From: DASUPK01 sp963804595
Lineage (GTDB): Bacteria; Actinomycetota; Thermoleophilia; Solirubrobacterales; 70-9
DNA: 64,000 nucleotides
Direction of reading: 5' to 3'
Assembly (NCBI GenBank): GCA_963804595.1
Contig: CAWDQZ010000009.1
Coordinates: forward strand, 320,553-384,552
Positions within the stretch are counted from its first letter, which is position 1. Each line of letters opens with the position of its first letter. A program made the position numbers and the translations under genes. Of this stretch, positions 50,802 to 59,884 are shown one piece after another. A model generated the notes under the pieces. The model had not been told where the DNA came from. It made no database searches and worked only from the letters and a program-made list of their open reading frames with translations.

Positions 50802-52109
50802 ATGCCTGGAATCGTCATAGTCGGCGCCCAGTGGGGCGACGAGGGGAAGGGCAAGGTCACCGACCTGCTCGCCGAGCAGGCCGACGTCGTGATCCGCTTT
50901 CAGGGCGGCAACAACGCCGGCCACACGATCATCCGCGACGGCGAGACCTTCAAGTTCCACCTGATCCCCTCCGGGATCCTCTATCCCGGCAAGACCTGCG
51001 CGGTCGGCAACGGCGTCGTGATCGACCCGGCGGTCATGACAGGCGAGATCGAGGAGCTGCGCCATCGCGGCATCGACGTCAGCGGCCTGCGCGTCTCGGC
51101 CAACGCGCACCTGATCATGCCGTACCACGTGAAGCTCGATACGGCCGGCGAGCTCAAGCTCGGCAGCTTGGAGATCGGCACAACCCGTCGCGGAATCGGC
51201 CCCTGCTACGCCGACAAGGCGTCCCGCCTCGGGATTCGCGTCCAGGACCTCCTCGACGCGAAGATCCTGCGCAAGAAGATCATGGCCGCGATGGAGCCGA
51301 AGCAGCAAATGCTCCGCCCCTTCGCCAAGGACCCCGAGCTCGACCTCCACACCATGGTCGAGACCTATCTCACCTACGGGCATCGCCTCGAGCCCCACAT
51401 CGCGGACACCGCGCGGCTCTGCTGGGAGGCGCTCGATGCCGACCGCACCGTGCTCTTCGAGGGAGCCCAGGGGACCATGCTCGACCTCGACCACGGGACC
51501 TATCCGTTCGTCACCTCCTCGAACCCGATCTCGGGCGCGGCGACCGTCGGCGCGGGAGTGGGCCCGGGCGACATCGACGAGGTCTGGGGAATCGCCAAGG
51601 CCTACGCCACGCGGGTGGGCGCCGGCCCGTTCCCGACCGAGCTGGAGGATGACCTCGGCGAGACGCTCCGCGAGCGCGGTGGCGAGTTGGGCACCACCAC
51701 GGGGCGCCCACGGCGCTGCGGCTGGCTCGATCTGGTGGCGCTCCGCTACGCCGTGCGCATCAACACGATGACCGCCCTCGCGGTCACGAAGCTGGACGTC
51801 CTCTCCGGTCTCGACCCGCTGCGGGTCTGCGTCCGTTACCGCCATCCCGAGGGCGCGGTCTTCGACGAGTTCCCCTATCACCAGTCGATCCTCCACACGG
51901 CCGAGCCGGAGTACGAGGAGCTGCCAGGGTTCGAGGGCGACATCGGCGACTGCCGCCGGGAGCAGGACCTTCCGGCGGAGGCGCGCGACTATCTCGCCGT
52001 GGTCTCGGATCACCTGGGGATCCCGATCCGCCTCGTCGGCGTGGGCCCCGGCCGCGACCAGGTGATCTGGATGGGCCAGGAAGAGCCCCGGCTCAGAGCC
52101 GCTGCCTAG
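50802..52109 (+). CDS. purA: Adenylosuccinate synthetase
   Basis: 435 residues. GTP-dependent conversion of IMP and Asp to adenylosuccinate in AMP synthesis. N-terminal GTP-binding loop VGAQWGDEGKGKVTDLLAE, GGNNAGHTI, GNGVVIDP, FEGAQGTMLDLDHGTYPFVTSSNP, and GTTTGRPRRCGW. Length typical. Overlaps the following convergent gene by 4 bases. Confidence 0.97.
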   Translation: MPGIVIVGAQWGDEGKGKVTDLLAEQADVVIRFQGGNNAGHTIIRDGETFKFHLIPSGILYPGKTCAVGNGVVIDPAVMTGEIEELRHRGIDVSGLRVSANAHLIMPYHVKLDTAGELKLGSLEIGTTRRGIGPCYADKASRLGIRVQDLLDAKILRKKIMAAMEPKQQMLRPFAKDPELDLHTMVETYLTYGHRLEPHIADTARLCWEALDADRTVLFEGAQGTMLDLDHGTYPFVTSSNPISGAATVGAGVGPGDIDEVWGIAKAYATRVGAGPFPTELEDDLGETLRERGGELGTTTGRPRRCGWLDLVALRYAVRINTMTALAVTKLDVLSGLDPLRVCVRYRHPEGAVFDEFPYHQSILHTAEPEYEELPGFEGDIGDCRREQDLPAEARDYLAVVSDHLGIPIRLVGVGPGRDQVIWMGQEEPRLRAAA

Positions 52110-52837
52110 GCGAGAGCCCCGGTCACCCGCATCCCGTCCTCGCCCACGTAGGCGGGGATCAGGCCCTCCTCCACGCCCTTCTCCTCGCCGCGGCGCAGCA
52201 TCCGGAGGCCGAGGATCGAGGCCGCCAGCGTTGCCGTGACGCCCAGGCTCACCTGCACGCTGAGCAGCCCCTGTCGCGTCCAGTAGACGTCCTCGAGGCC
52301 GAGGAGCAGGGCCGCCTCGTCCATGGTCAGGCCCATGCCGATGCCGAAGGGGATCGCGAGGGTCTCCTCGACGCCCTCGCTCCTCGTCGTGATCGCCCCG
52401 ATACCGGAGGCGAACGCGATCAGGATCCCCGGGATGAAGTGGTGGATGTGGCGGCCGCTGATCCGGACGTTCCTGAACGGGCCCCGCCCCCGCCGGATCC
52501 CCCAGGTCGAGAGCCTGGCGATCGCGAACGCACCGAGGAATCCCTGCAGCAAGTTGAAGAGCGCCGTCTCGTGGTGGGGCGTGGCGCGGATCCCGCGGCG
52601 CGCGACTGTGATCGTGTCCAAGGTGGCGTGGCCGGCGGCATCGACGAGGCTCTCGGGCGTGTCTGCCTCCGAGCTCTCGCGCCGCCGGCGGGCCATCCGC
52701 AGCAGCTCCCCGCTGAAGAGCGTGCCCGCCGCTCCGAGAGCGAGCACGGCCAGGCCGACCGTCGCACGCTCGGCGCTCGCCTCGCCGGCGAGAGCCGTCA
52801 GTCCCCGCTTTCGCCGCGTTCCGAAAAGCCTCCTCAT
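52106..52837 (-). CDS. Hypothetical membrane protein
   Basis: 243 residues. Basic N terminus, then membrane segments at about 26-48, 92-112, 133-152, and 190-210. Conserved-looking spots are RISGRHIHHFIPGI and GMGLTMDEAALLLGLEDVYW. Not recognised as a named family; the HxxHH-like cluster and acidic run between helices could bind a metal or lipid. Ends in purA's 3' end (convergent, 4-base overlap). Confidence 0.7.
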   Translation of the reverse strand: MRRLFGTRRKRGLTALAGEASAERATVGLAVLALGAAGTLFSGELLRMARRRRESSEADTPESLVDAAGHATLDTITVARRGIRATPHHETALFNLLQGFLGAFAIARLSTWGIRRGRGPFRNVRISGRHIHHFIPGILIAFASGIGAITTRSEGVEETLAIPFGIGMGLTMDEAALLLGLEDVYWTRQGLLSVQVSLGVTATLAASILGLRMLRRGEEKGVEEGLIPAYVGEDGMRVTGALA

Positions 52838-52953
52838 GAGCCGAGGATGCTAGCCGCGGCCTTGGTTTGTTGAGCCCGCAATCTGGGCAGGAATCCGGCT
52901 GCAGTGGGCTGAAATGGGGAAGTAATGGGGACCATCTGATCCGCCCGGGTTCA

Positions 52954-52959
52954 TAGGAT
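52954..52959 (+). promoter_or_regulatory. -10 box of a 32-codon ORF
   Basis: TAGGAT, 7 bases before the ATG of the small ORF at 52967, a spacing that would start transcription at the ATG itself. No -35 element is obvious. Confidence 0.45.
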
Positions 52960-52966
52960 TCCGGCC

Positions 52967-53065
52967 ATGCGGAGGTTTCTCACACCGGTCAGGGGGGGCT
53001 TCACCGCGGCCCGGCACATGTTCTGGTACCTGAGCTATCACTCCGCACCGCGCCAGCGCCCGTAG
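52967..53065 (+). CDS. Putative leaderless 32-residue small protein
   Basis: Short open frame MRRFLTPVRGGFTAARHMF then WYLSYHSAPRQRP and TAG. Too short for automatic calling. Support: a TAGGAT box exactly placed for a leaderless mRNA, a mixed basic/aromatic composition suited to membrane association, and its location in a 274-base gap with no other gene. Function unknown; could also be chance. Confidence 0.4.
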   Translation: MRRFLTPVRGGFTAARHMFWYLSYHSAPRQRP

Positions 53066-53111
53066 TCCCATACGCCGCCGCGGCCCTCGTGGTCTATAGG
53101 GTCCCGCCCGG

Positions 53112-53366
53112 ATGGGGATCATCGCCTGGATCTTCCTGGGACTCTTCGCCGGCCTGATCGCACGCGCCGTGGTCCCCGGTCGAACCGAGCCCGGCGGCTG
53201 CTTCGGCACCACCGCCGTCGGCATCCTCGGTGCCCTGATCGGCGGATTCATCGCGAGCGCGCTCGACATCGGCCACATCGAAGACTTCTTCGATGTCGGC
53301 ACCTGGCTGATCGCAATCGGCGGCTCGGTACTCCTGCTGCTGATCATCCGCGCGTTCGCACGCTGA
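53112..53366 (+). CDS. GlsB/YeaQ/YmgE-family stress membrane protein
   Basis: 84 residues, three membrane segments and glycine-rich turns: GIIAWIFLGLFAGLIARAVVPG, CFGTTAVGILGALIGGFIASAL, and GTWLIAIGGSVLLLLIIRAFAR. Typical transglycosylase-associated-protein family, stress-induced in other bacteria. TATAGGGT lies 9-17 bases upstream of the ATG. Confidence 0.88.
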   Translation: MGIIAWIFLGLFAGLIARAVVPGRTEPGGCFGTTAVGILGALIGGFIASALDIGHIEDFFDVGTWLIAIGGSVLLLLIIRAFAR

Positions 53367-53375
53367 TCGGGCTCA

Positions 53376-53777
53376 TCAGTCGATCTCGACGACCATCACC
53401 GTGTTCCCCTCAGGGTCACGGAGCCAGAAGAGCGGCGGAACGGGCTCGCCCATCTCGCTGATCTCGTCGTCCACGTCCACCTGGCGCTCCTTGAGCTGCG
53501 CGTGGTACGCCTTGATGTCAGCGGTCCGCAGGCTGATGCCGGTCTCCCTTCCTCCGGCCTCGTCGTCAGGGCCGGGCGGACAGAGGGCGATCGGGGTCTC
53601 CGCGCCGCTCGGGGCCACCTCGACCCAGCGACCCTCGACGCCCTCGCCGAAGGGGACATCCGCTCGCTTCTCGAGGCCGAGCGCCTCGGTGTAGAACTCG
53701 ACCATTCGGTCCTGGTCGGCGACCGGGACGATCACGGCCGCCAGGTTGGTGATCGCTGGGGTGGTTGTGGTGCTCAT
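53376..53777 (-). CDS. VOC-family (glyoxalase/bleomycin-resistance-type) protein
   Basis: 133 residues. Single VOC domain: AAVIVPVADQDRMVEFYTEALGLEKRADVPFGEGVEGRWVEVAP, GISLRTADIKAYHAQLKERQVDVDDEISEMGEPVPPLFWLRDPEGNTVMVVE. Final Glu and other ligands fit a metal-binding betaalphabeta-betabeta fold. Substrate unknown. It reads away from the pseudogene region at 53861. Confidence 0.88.
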   Translation of the reverse strand: MSTTTTPAITNLAAVIVPVADQDRMVEFYTEALGLEKRADVPFGEGVEGRWVEVAPSGAETPIALCPPGPDDEAGGRETGISLRTADIKAYHAQLKERQVDVDDEISEMGEPVPPLFWLRDPEGNTVMVVEID

Positions 53778-53860
53778 CGGTCCTCCTGGGGTTGGAAAGT
53801 TCGTTCACCCCTGAGACCCCAGCCGGCGTCCGGGCTCATCGGTGCCTGTGCAGATTTCTT

Positions 53861-54122
53861 CTAGGAGCTCGCGTAGTCCTCGCTGCCGAGGATGTGAAGC
53901 GAGACGTACTCCTCGTCGCCTACGACCCAGGACCAACCCGACGTGCTCGACCTGGCACGACGCCTCTCCCGTCGCCGGGCCGAGGTGCTCGGACCACCTC
54001 CAGCCCGGCTCATAGGTCGCGCGGCCGATCGTGGTCGGCCCCACCCTGTAGAGCTCGAACCTCCCTTTTTCGAAGGTGCGAACCTCGCTCGGGTTGTCCA
54101 AGTTGAGCAGCTCGAGATCCAC
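53861..54122 (-). pseudogene. Cupin-domain gene with internal deletion
   Basis: The minus strand from GTG 54122 encodes DLELLNLDNPSEVRTFEKGRFELYRVGPTTIGRATYEPGW, RWSEHLGPATG and CQVEHVGLV, the N-terminal half of a cupin protein. Downstream, in another frame, SWVVGDEEYVSLHILGSEDY ends at TAG (53861). The central strands, about 30 residues expected between these halves (the metal-binding barrel centre), are missing and the frames no longer join. This is therefore a remnant created by a deletion near 53945, not a sequencing homopolymer error. Confidence 0.7.
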
Positions 54123-54133
54123 GCGCCCTCCGA

Positions 54134-55334
54134 CTAGCGGCTGAAGCGCGCCGCCTCCTCGGAACCCTCGGTGGCGGAGCCCTCGCTGTAGGAGTGGGCT
54201 CCTGCACCGGCGAGGTGGCCACCCTCCACGATCAGGTACTCCTCGCGGATCGGCTTGCCCTCGAAGTGGCACTCGAGGATCTCCCTCGTCCCCGCGGCGT
54301 AACGCGCCTGGGCCGACAGGCTCGAGCCCGAGGTGTGCGGGGTCATCCCGTGCCAGGGCATCGTCCGCCAGGGATGGTCCTGGGGCGCCGGCTGGGGGAA
54401 CCAGACGTCGCCCGCGTAGCCGGCGAGCTGCCCGGATTCCAGGGCGCTGACGATCGCGTCGCGGTCGCAGATCTTGCCGCGCGCGGTGTTGATCAGGTAG
54501 GCGCCGCGCTTCATCCGGGAGAGCATCCGCTCGTCGAAGAGGTTCTCGGTCTCGGGGTGGAGCGGAGCGTTGATGGTGACCACGTCGCACTCGCCCACCA
54601 TCTCCTCCGTGGTCTCGTGGAACTTGGCGCCGAGCTCGTCCTCGACCTCGGACGGGAGGCGGTGGCGGTCGGTGTAATGGAGACCCACCTCGAACGGCTT
54701 CATCCGGCGGAGAACCGCCGTGCCGATGCGGCCCGCGGCGACGGTCCCGACCTGCATCCCCTCGACGTCGTACTCCCGCGAGACGCAGTCGGCGATGTTC
54801 CAGCCACCATCGACGACCGTCTTGTACGACGGGATGTAGTTACGAACCAGCCCCAGGATCATCATCACGACGTGCTCGGAGACGCTGATCGAGTTGCAGT
54901 AGGTCACCTCGGCGACCGTGATGCCGTTGTCGATCGCTGCCTGGAGGTCGACGTGGTCCGAGCCGATTCCGGCGGTGATCGCGAGCTTCAGATTCGGCGC
55001 CCTGGCGATCCTCTCGGCGGTCAGATAGGCGGGCCAGAAGGGCTGTGAGATGACCACCTCGGCATCGCCGAGGTTCTGGTCGAACTCGGAGTCCTCACCG
55101 TCCTTGTCGGCGGTGACCACGAGCTCGTGGCCGGCGTCCTCGAGGAACTTGCGCAGCCCGAGCTCTCCGGAGACGCAGCCCAGCAGCTCTCCGGGCGAGA
55201 AGTCGATCGCGCTCGGGGTTGGGTGTGGTCTGCCCGTCTGGGTATTTCTCGATCTTGGGGATGTCATCCCGCGCATAGGCGGGCGGATAGCCGTCCACCG
55301 GGTCGTCGTAGAGAACGCAAACGATCTTCGCCAT
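54134..55334 (-). CDS. fdh: NAD-dependent formate dehydrogenase, single-base frameshift
   Basis: Oxidises formate to CO2 with NAD+, in the cytosol. ATG 55334 follows a strong aggagg site and starts MAKIVCVLYDDPVDGYPPAY, the family N terminus. That frame continues to QTTPNP, then the coding frame shifts to SAIDFSPGELLGCVSGELGL and runs intact through AGIGSDHVDLQAA, GTVAAGRIG, NTARGK, AGDVWFPQPAPQDHPWRTMPWHGMTPHTSG to the stop. The break is at a G run (55215-55218 on the plus strand); removing one base restores a continuous ~400-residue enzyme. Likely consensus error or recent mutation. Its place after mgsC suggests disposal of C1 units as formate. Confidence 0.9.
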
Positions 55335-55339
55335 CTTGA

Positions 55340-56743
55340 TCAGCCTCCTGCTGGGTTGCCGTCTGGATCGGAGTCGGAGGAGCGCCCGGGCACCCAGTCG
55401 GTCCCGGCGAGCGGGATCTTGGCCATCGCCGCCGCTTCGACCGTCAGGGCGACCATGTCTTCGGGCTCCAGGTTGTGGACGTGGGACTTGCCGCACGCCC
55501 GCGCGATCGTCTGGGCTTCCAGGACCATCGCGCTCAGGTAGTTCGCTATCCGGCGGCCGCCGAGCTCCGGGTCGAAGCGGCTGGCGAGCTCGTCGTCCTG
55601 GGTCGAGATCCCGACCGGGTCCCGTCCCTCGTGCCAGTCGTCGTAGAAGCCGGCTGCGGTGCCGATCCGCTCGTATTCCTGCTCGAAGCGGTGGGAGTTG
55701 TCGCCGAGCGCGACGATTGCGGCAACCCCGATCGAGACCGCGTCCGCGCCAAGGGCGAGCGCCTTGGCCACGTCGGCGCCGGAGCGAATCCCCCCGGAGA
55801 CGATCAGCTGCACCTTCCGGTGCATGTCCAGCTCCTGGAGCGATCGGACCGCCTCGGGGATGGCCGCCAGGATCGGGATGCCCACGTGCTCGATGAAGAC
55901 CTCCTGGCTGGCGGCCGTGCCGCCCTCCATCCCGTCGAGCACGATCACGTCGGCACCCGCCTTGACGGCGAGAGCGACGTCGAAGTAGGTGCGAGTGGCC
56001 CCGATCTTCACGTAGATCGGCTTTCGCCAGTCCGTGATCTCCCGGAGCTCGCCGATCTTGATCTCGAGGTCGTCGGGTCCGGTCCAGTCCGGGTGGCGGC
56101 AGGCGCTGCGCTGGTCGATCCCCTTCGGCAGGTCCCGCATCTCGGCGACCCGGTCGGAGATCTTCTGCCCCAGCAACATGCCCCCGCCGCCGGGCTTCGC
56201 GCCCTGGCCGACGACCACCTCGACGGCGTCGGCTCGGCGCAGATCGTCGGGATTCATCCCATAGCGCGAGGGCAGGATCTGGTAGACGAGCTTGCTCGAG
56301 TGCTCGCGCTCCTCGGGCAGCATGCCGCCGTCCCCTGTGGTCGTGCTGGTACCCATCGCGCTCGCGCCGCGCCCGAGCGCCTCCTTGGCCGGGGCCGAGA
56401 GGGCGCCGAAGCTCATTCCGGCGATCGTGATCGGGATCTCTAGATGGACGGGCGCCTTGGCGAAGCGGGTGCCCATCGTGACGTCCGTGGCGCAGCGCTC
56501 CCTGTAGCCCTCGAGCGGGTAGCGGGAGACGCTCGCCCCGAGGAAGAGGAGATCGTCGAAGTGCGGCACGCGGCGCTTCGCGCCGAAGCCCCGGATGTCG
56601 TAGATCCCCTCGCGCGCCATCCGGTGGATCTCGTGGATTGCGTTGCGGTCGAAGAGGGCCGACTCTCGCAACCCCGGTCGCCAGCGATCGACGAGCTCCG
56701 AGTCGTAGGGCTCCTCCTTGCGCAGGGCGTCGAACTCGGTCAT
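55340..56743 (-). CDS. mgsC: FMN-binding glutamate-synthase-like protein (GlxD / MgsC type)
   Basis: 467 residues, ATG overlapping the mgsB stop. Glutamate-synthase FMN domain: ITIAGMSFGALSAPAKEALGRGA, TTTGDGGMLPEE, VVGQGAKPGGGGMLLGQK (FMN/4Fe-4S-site loop), YVKIGATRTYFDVALAVKAGADVIVLDGMEGGTAASQEVF and VSGGIRSGADVAKALALGAD. It is the catalytic part of a split GOGAT; in the N-methylglutamate pathway (MgsC) it joins methylamine-derived amide to 2-oxoglutarate. It could instead be the GlxD part of a glutamate synthase-like enzyme. Function assigned from the cluster. Confidence 0.88.
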   Translation of the reverse strand: MTEFDALRKEEPYDSELVDRWRPGLRESALFDRNAIHEIHRMAREGIYDIRGFGAKRRVPHFDDLLFLGASVSRYPLEGYRERCATDVTMGTRFAKAPVHLEIPITIAGMSFGALSAPAKEALGRGASAMGTSTTTGDGGMLPEEREHSSKLVYQILPSRYGMNPDDLRRADAVEVVVGQGAKPGGGGMLLGQKISDRVAEMRDLPKGIDQRSACRHPDWTGPDDLEIKIGELREITDWRKPIYVKIGATRTYFDVALAVKAGADVIVLDGMEGGTAASQEVFIEHVGIPILAAIPEAVRSLQELDMHRKVQLIVSGGIRSGADVAKALALGADAVSIGVAAIVALGDNSHRFEQEYERIGTAAGFYDDWHEGRDPVGISTQDDELASRFDPELGGRRIANYLSAMVLEAQTIARACGKSHVHNLEPEDMVALTVEAAAMAKIPLAGTDWVPGRSSDSDPDGNPAGG

Positions 56744-57444
56744 CAGTACGCCCCCGCATTGTCGACGTGGAAGTTGTAGAGCTGCCGGGCGGACCCGTAT
56801 CGGCGGAAGTCGGCGGCCTTTGCGTCCGCTTCGCCGAGCTCGAGCAGGCGCTCGAGCTCCTCCAGGTGCTCGCTCCGCATCTCCTTCTCCACGCAGTCGG
56901 CACCGAGTTCCGCGACGTCGCCCCGCACATAGAGGTGGGCTTCGTAGATGGAGTCGCCGAGTCCCTCCCCCGCATCGCCGCAGACGACGAGCGCGCCCTT
57001 CTGGGCCATGAAGCCGCCTACGTGCCCGATCGAGCCGTGTACCACGATCTCGATCCCCTTCATCGAGATCCCACAGCGGGCGGCTGCGCTTCCTTTGATC
57101 ACCAGCAAGCCGCCCCGGCCGGTCGCCCCGGCGGACTGGCTCGCGCTGCCCGCGACCACGACGCGTCCGGACATCATGTTCTCTGCGATTCCCACACCGC
57201 AATTGCCCGCGACCCTCACGGTCGCGTGCTTGTTCATCCCGGCGCAGTAGTAGCCGACGTGCCCGTCGATCTCGACCTCGAGCTCGCCATCCAGACCCGC
57301 AGCGAGCGCGTGCGCTCCCTCCGGATTCTCGATCCGCCAATGGCTGCCGCCCGCGCCGCCCGCGTCGTGCAGTCGCTGATTCAGGTCCCTCACGGTCGTG
57401 CTCGCGAGGTCGACCGACTCCAGGGCGGCGGGCGCCGTGCTCAC
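56743..57444 (-). CDS. mgsB: GXGXG-domain protein (GlxC / MgsB type)
   Basis: 233 residues from GTG 57444, overlapping the glxB/mgsA stop. Repeated glycine-rich beta-helix: VRVAGNCGVGIAENMMSGRVVVAGSASQSAGATGRGGLLVIKGSAAARCGISMKGIEIVVHGSIGHVGGFMAQKGALVVCGDAGEGLGDSIYEAHLYVRGDVAELGADC. This corresponds to the C-terminal structural domain of glutamate-synthase large subunit, encoded separately. Works with mgsA (amidotransferase) and mgsC (FMN). No catalytic residues expected. Confidence 0.88.
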   Translation of the reverse strand: MSTAPAALESVDLASTTVRDLNQRLHDAGGAGGSHWRIENPEGAHALAAGLDGELEVEIDGHVGYYCAGMNKHATVRVAGNCGVGIAENMMSGRVVVAGSASQSAGATGRGGLLVIKGSAAARCGISMKGIEIVVHGSIGHVGGFMAQKGALVVCGDAGEGLGDSIYEAHLYVRGDVAELGADCVEKEMRSEHLEELERLLELGEADAKAADFRRYGSARQLYNFHVDNAGAY

Positions 57445-58349
57445 GCCACCTTCGTCCGCTGCCAGGAATAGACGCGCCCGGGCTCCGGCTCCCACTGGCG
57501 CGCATCCTCGGCGCCGGGCAGGGCGGCGATCGCCCGGTACTCCGAAGCCATCGCGACCCATTCGTCGGTCTCGGCCATCACCGCCGGCTTGCAGGCGATC
57601 GGGTCGCGCAGCACGGCGAAGCCGTCCGCGGTGCCGACCGCGAAGGTGTAGAAGCCATCGAGGTCCGTCAGGCAGCGCTCCAGAGCGGTCTCGATGTCGT
57701 CGCCCTCCGACAGACGCCAGGTGAGAAACCCCGCCGCGACCTCGGAGTCGTTGTCGGTCTGGAACTGGATGCCCTGGCCGCGCAGGAAGACGCGCAGCCG
57801 GTTGTGGTTGGAGAGCGAGCCGTTGTGGACGAGGCAGAGGTCGCGCCCGGTCGAGAACGGATGGGAGTGCTCGGTGGTGACGCGGCTCTCGGTCGCCATC
57901 CGCGTATGCCCGAGGGCGTGGGTGGCGGATACCTCGTCCAGACCGAAGCGCACGACGAAGTCTCGCGGGTCCCCGGCCTCCTTGTAGATCTCGATGCGCT
58001 CGCCGACGCTCATCACCCGGAGCTCGGGATGCCGTGCGGGGAGCCAGCGCTGGAGCTGCTCGCCGTCGTCGCCCACCACGAACAGAGCGTGAGTGGCGCG
58101 GATTTCCGGGTCGCTGACCTCTCCGAAGCTCTCCGACAGCTCGGTGTGGAGCTCATGCCACGGGTAGTCCTCGTCGGGAGAGAAGAGCGACACCTTGCAC
58201 GACCCAACGGGTGCCGGGTCGCGGTAGAAGGCAACGCCGGCGCTGTCCGGCCCACGGTCGGCGAGCTGCCCGAGCATCGCGCTCAGGTGGGCGCCGAGGT
58301 TCTCCTCAACGGTGCTTGACTTGCTGAACAGGCCGGCGATGCCGCACAT
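57441..58349 (-). CDS. mgsA: Class II glutamine amidotransferase (GlxB / MgsA type)
   Basis: 302 residues. Begins MCGIAGLFSKS with Cys2 as the nucleophile, then the family motifs LADRGPDSAGVAFY, THALGHTRMATESRVTTEHSHPFS, LVHNGSLSNHNRLR, TDNDSEVAAGFL and DLDGFYTFAVGTADG. It would release ammonia or methylamine from glutamine or gamma-glutamylmethylamide and pass it to the MgsC partner. Located between gmaS and mgsB in a tight minus-strand operon. Confidence 0.9.
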   Translation of the reverse strand: MCGIAGLFSKSSTVEENLGAHLSAMLGQLADRGPDSAGVAFYRDPAPVGSCKVSLFSPDEDYPWHELHTELSESFGEVSDPEIRATHALFVVGDDGEQLQRWLPARHPELRVMSVGERIEIYKEAGDPRDFVVRFGLDEVSATHALGHTRMATESRVTTEHSHPFSTGRDLCLVHNGSLSNHNRLRVFLRGQGIQFQTDNDSEVAAGFLTWRLSEGDDIETALERCLTDLDGFYTFAVGTADGFAVLRDPIACKPAVMAETDEWVAMASEYRAIAALPGAEDARQWEPEPGRVYSWQRTKVA

Positions 58350-58364
58350 CGGGGAACCTCACTC

Positions 58365-59729
58365 TCAGGCGAGCTGCAGGTAACGGTCGATCTCCCACTT
58401 CGTGATCTGCTCATGAGCCTGCTGCCACTCGCGTCGCTTGCAGCGGATGAAGTAGTCGACGTAGTCCTCGTCCCGCGCCCGGCCGAGAGCCTTGCGTAGG
58501 ACCTCGTCCTCCTCCAGCTCACGCGTCGCATCGAGGAGGTTCTCCGGCAGCGTCTCGACCCCCATCTTCTTCCGGTCCTCGACGGTGGTCTCGTACATGC
58601 TGCCCGAGCTCGGGTCGCCGGGGTCGATCCCGTTCTCGATCCCGTCGAGGCCCGCGGCGAGCACTGCGGTGGCCGCCAGGTACGGGTTGCAGGCGCCGTC
58701 CACCGTCCGGTCCTCGATCCGGCCCTCCTCCGGGATGCGCAGCATCATCGTCCGGTTGTTCCATCCGTAGGTGACGTAGGCGGGGGCCCAGGTGGCGCCA
58801 CTGGTCGGGGCGCCGATGACGAGGCGCTTGTACGAGTTCACCGCCGGGGCGGTCAGGGCGATGTAGGCCTTGGCGTGCTTCTTCAGGCCGCCCACGAAGT
58901 TGTAGCCCTTCTCACTCAGCCCCATCCCCCGCTCGTCCTTGTCGCGGTCGGCGAGGAAGACGTTGGTGTCTCCGTCCCAGAGGCTCATGTGCATGTGGCA
59001 GCCGTTGCCGGTCAGGGTCCCGAACGGCTTCGGCATGAAGGTGGCGATCAGTCCGCGCTCCTGCGCCATCGCCTCCACCATGTAGCGGTAGAAGACGGCG
59101 CGATCGCTGCTCGTCAGGGGGTCGGACGGGCCGAAGTTCTGCTCGAACTGGCCGTTGGCGTCCTCGTGGTCGGTGGCGTACAGCCCCCAGCCGAGCGAGT
59201 TGACGTTCTTGATCACCTCGGAGACGAAGTCGAAGCTCCGGGTCAGCGCGCGGATGTCGTAACAGGGAAGCTCGAGGGTGTCGAGCTTGTCGGCGATCTC
59301 GATTCCGCCGTCCTCCGTCTGCCGCAGCAGGAAGTACTCGAGCTCGTAGCCGATCTTGAACTGGTAGCCCATCTCCTCGCAGCGCTCCATCTGGTGCCGC
59401 AGGATCGTGCGGGGGCAGTACGGCCATTCCTCACCCTCGACCGTGACGTTCGAGGCGAACCAGCCCACGTTCGGCCTCCAGGGCAGCTTCGTGAACGAGC
59501 CGACGTCGGGCATGGCGATCATGTCGGGGTCGTTGGGTTGCTGGCCGATGTCACCGGCGGCGAACCCGGCGAAGCCGGCGCCGTCGGTGAACAGTGACTC
59601 CAGCTCCTCGGCGGGGATCAGCTTGGCACTCGGTCTCGCGTGCATGTCCACGAAGTTCGCGAACAGGAACTCGATCCCGTCGTCCTTGACTGCCTTGCGA
59701 ACATCGTCAGCCGTTGGGCGGTCGCTCAT
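58365..59729 (-). CDS. gmaS: Glutamine-synthetase-like ligase (GlnT / GmaS type)
   Basis: 454 residues from ATG 59729. Glutamine-synthetase fold: FVDMHARPSAKLIP, TDGAGFAGFAAGDIG, PDVGSFTKLPWRP, EGEEWPYCPRTILRHQMERCEEMGYQFKIGYELEYFLL, GNGCHMHMSLW, PTSGATWAPAYVTYGWNNRT and RIEDRTVDGACNPYLAATAVLAAGLDG. The pattern belongs to the GlnT/GmaS branch rather than the housekeeping GlnA; GmaS ligates glutamate to methylamine. Directly followed by the three split-GOGAT genes. Substrate cannot be told from sequence alone, but the set matches the N-methylglutamate pathway. Confidence 0.88.
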   Translation of the reverse strand: MSDRPTADDVRKAVKDDGIEFLFANFVDMHARPSAKLIPAEELESLFTDGAGFAGFAAGDIGQQPNDPDMIAMPDVGSFTKLPWRPNVGWFASNVTVEGEEWPYCPRTILRHQMERCEEMGYQFKIGYELEYFLLRQTEDGGIEIADKLDTLELPCYDIRALTRSFDFVSEVIKNVNSLGWGLYATDHEDANGQFEQNFGPSDPLTSSDRAVFYRYMVEAMAQERGLIATFMPKPFGTLTGNGCHMHMSLWDGDTNVFLADRDKDERGMGLSEKGYNFVGGLKKHAKAYIALTAPAVNSYKRLVIGAPTSGATWAPAYVTYGWNNRTMMLRIPEEGRIEDRTVDGACNPYLAATAVLAAGLDGIENGIDPGDPSSGSMYETTVEDRKKMGVETLPENLLDATRELEEDEVLRKALGRARDEDYVDYFIRCKRREWQQAHEQITKWEIDRYLQLA

Positions 59730-59884
59730 AGCTGTATGTATGCCACACACGCGGCGCCCCGGCAATGGTTGGCGCCGCCAGGATTGGCTGAGACTCTATG
59801 TGTGTCGACGACATAGCTCATGCTTATCCGCTGCCCCGCGGTCTCGGCGATCATGGAGGCGTTCATCAGATGCCCGAACCTCTT

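Noticed and set aside
54194..55048. Long plus-strand frame over fdh
   Set aside because: Antisense shadow of a strongly conserved dehydrogenase; no coherent protein features.
59735..59765. Possible minus-strand promoter of the ligase operon (cggcaa and tatgta)
   Set aside because: Spacing between the boxes is 19 bases and the -10 is weak, so not strong enough to list as a promoter.
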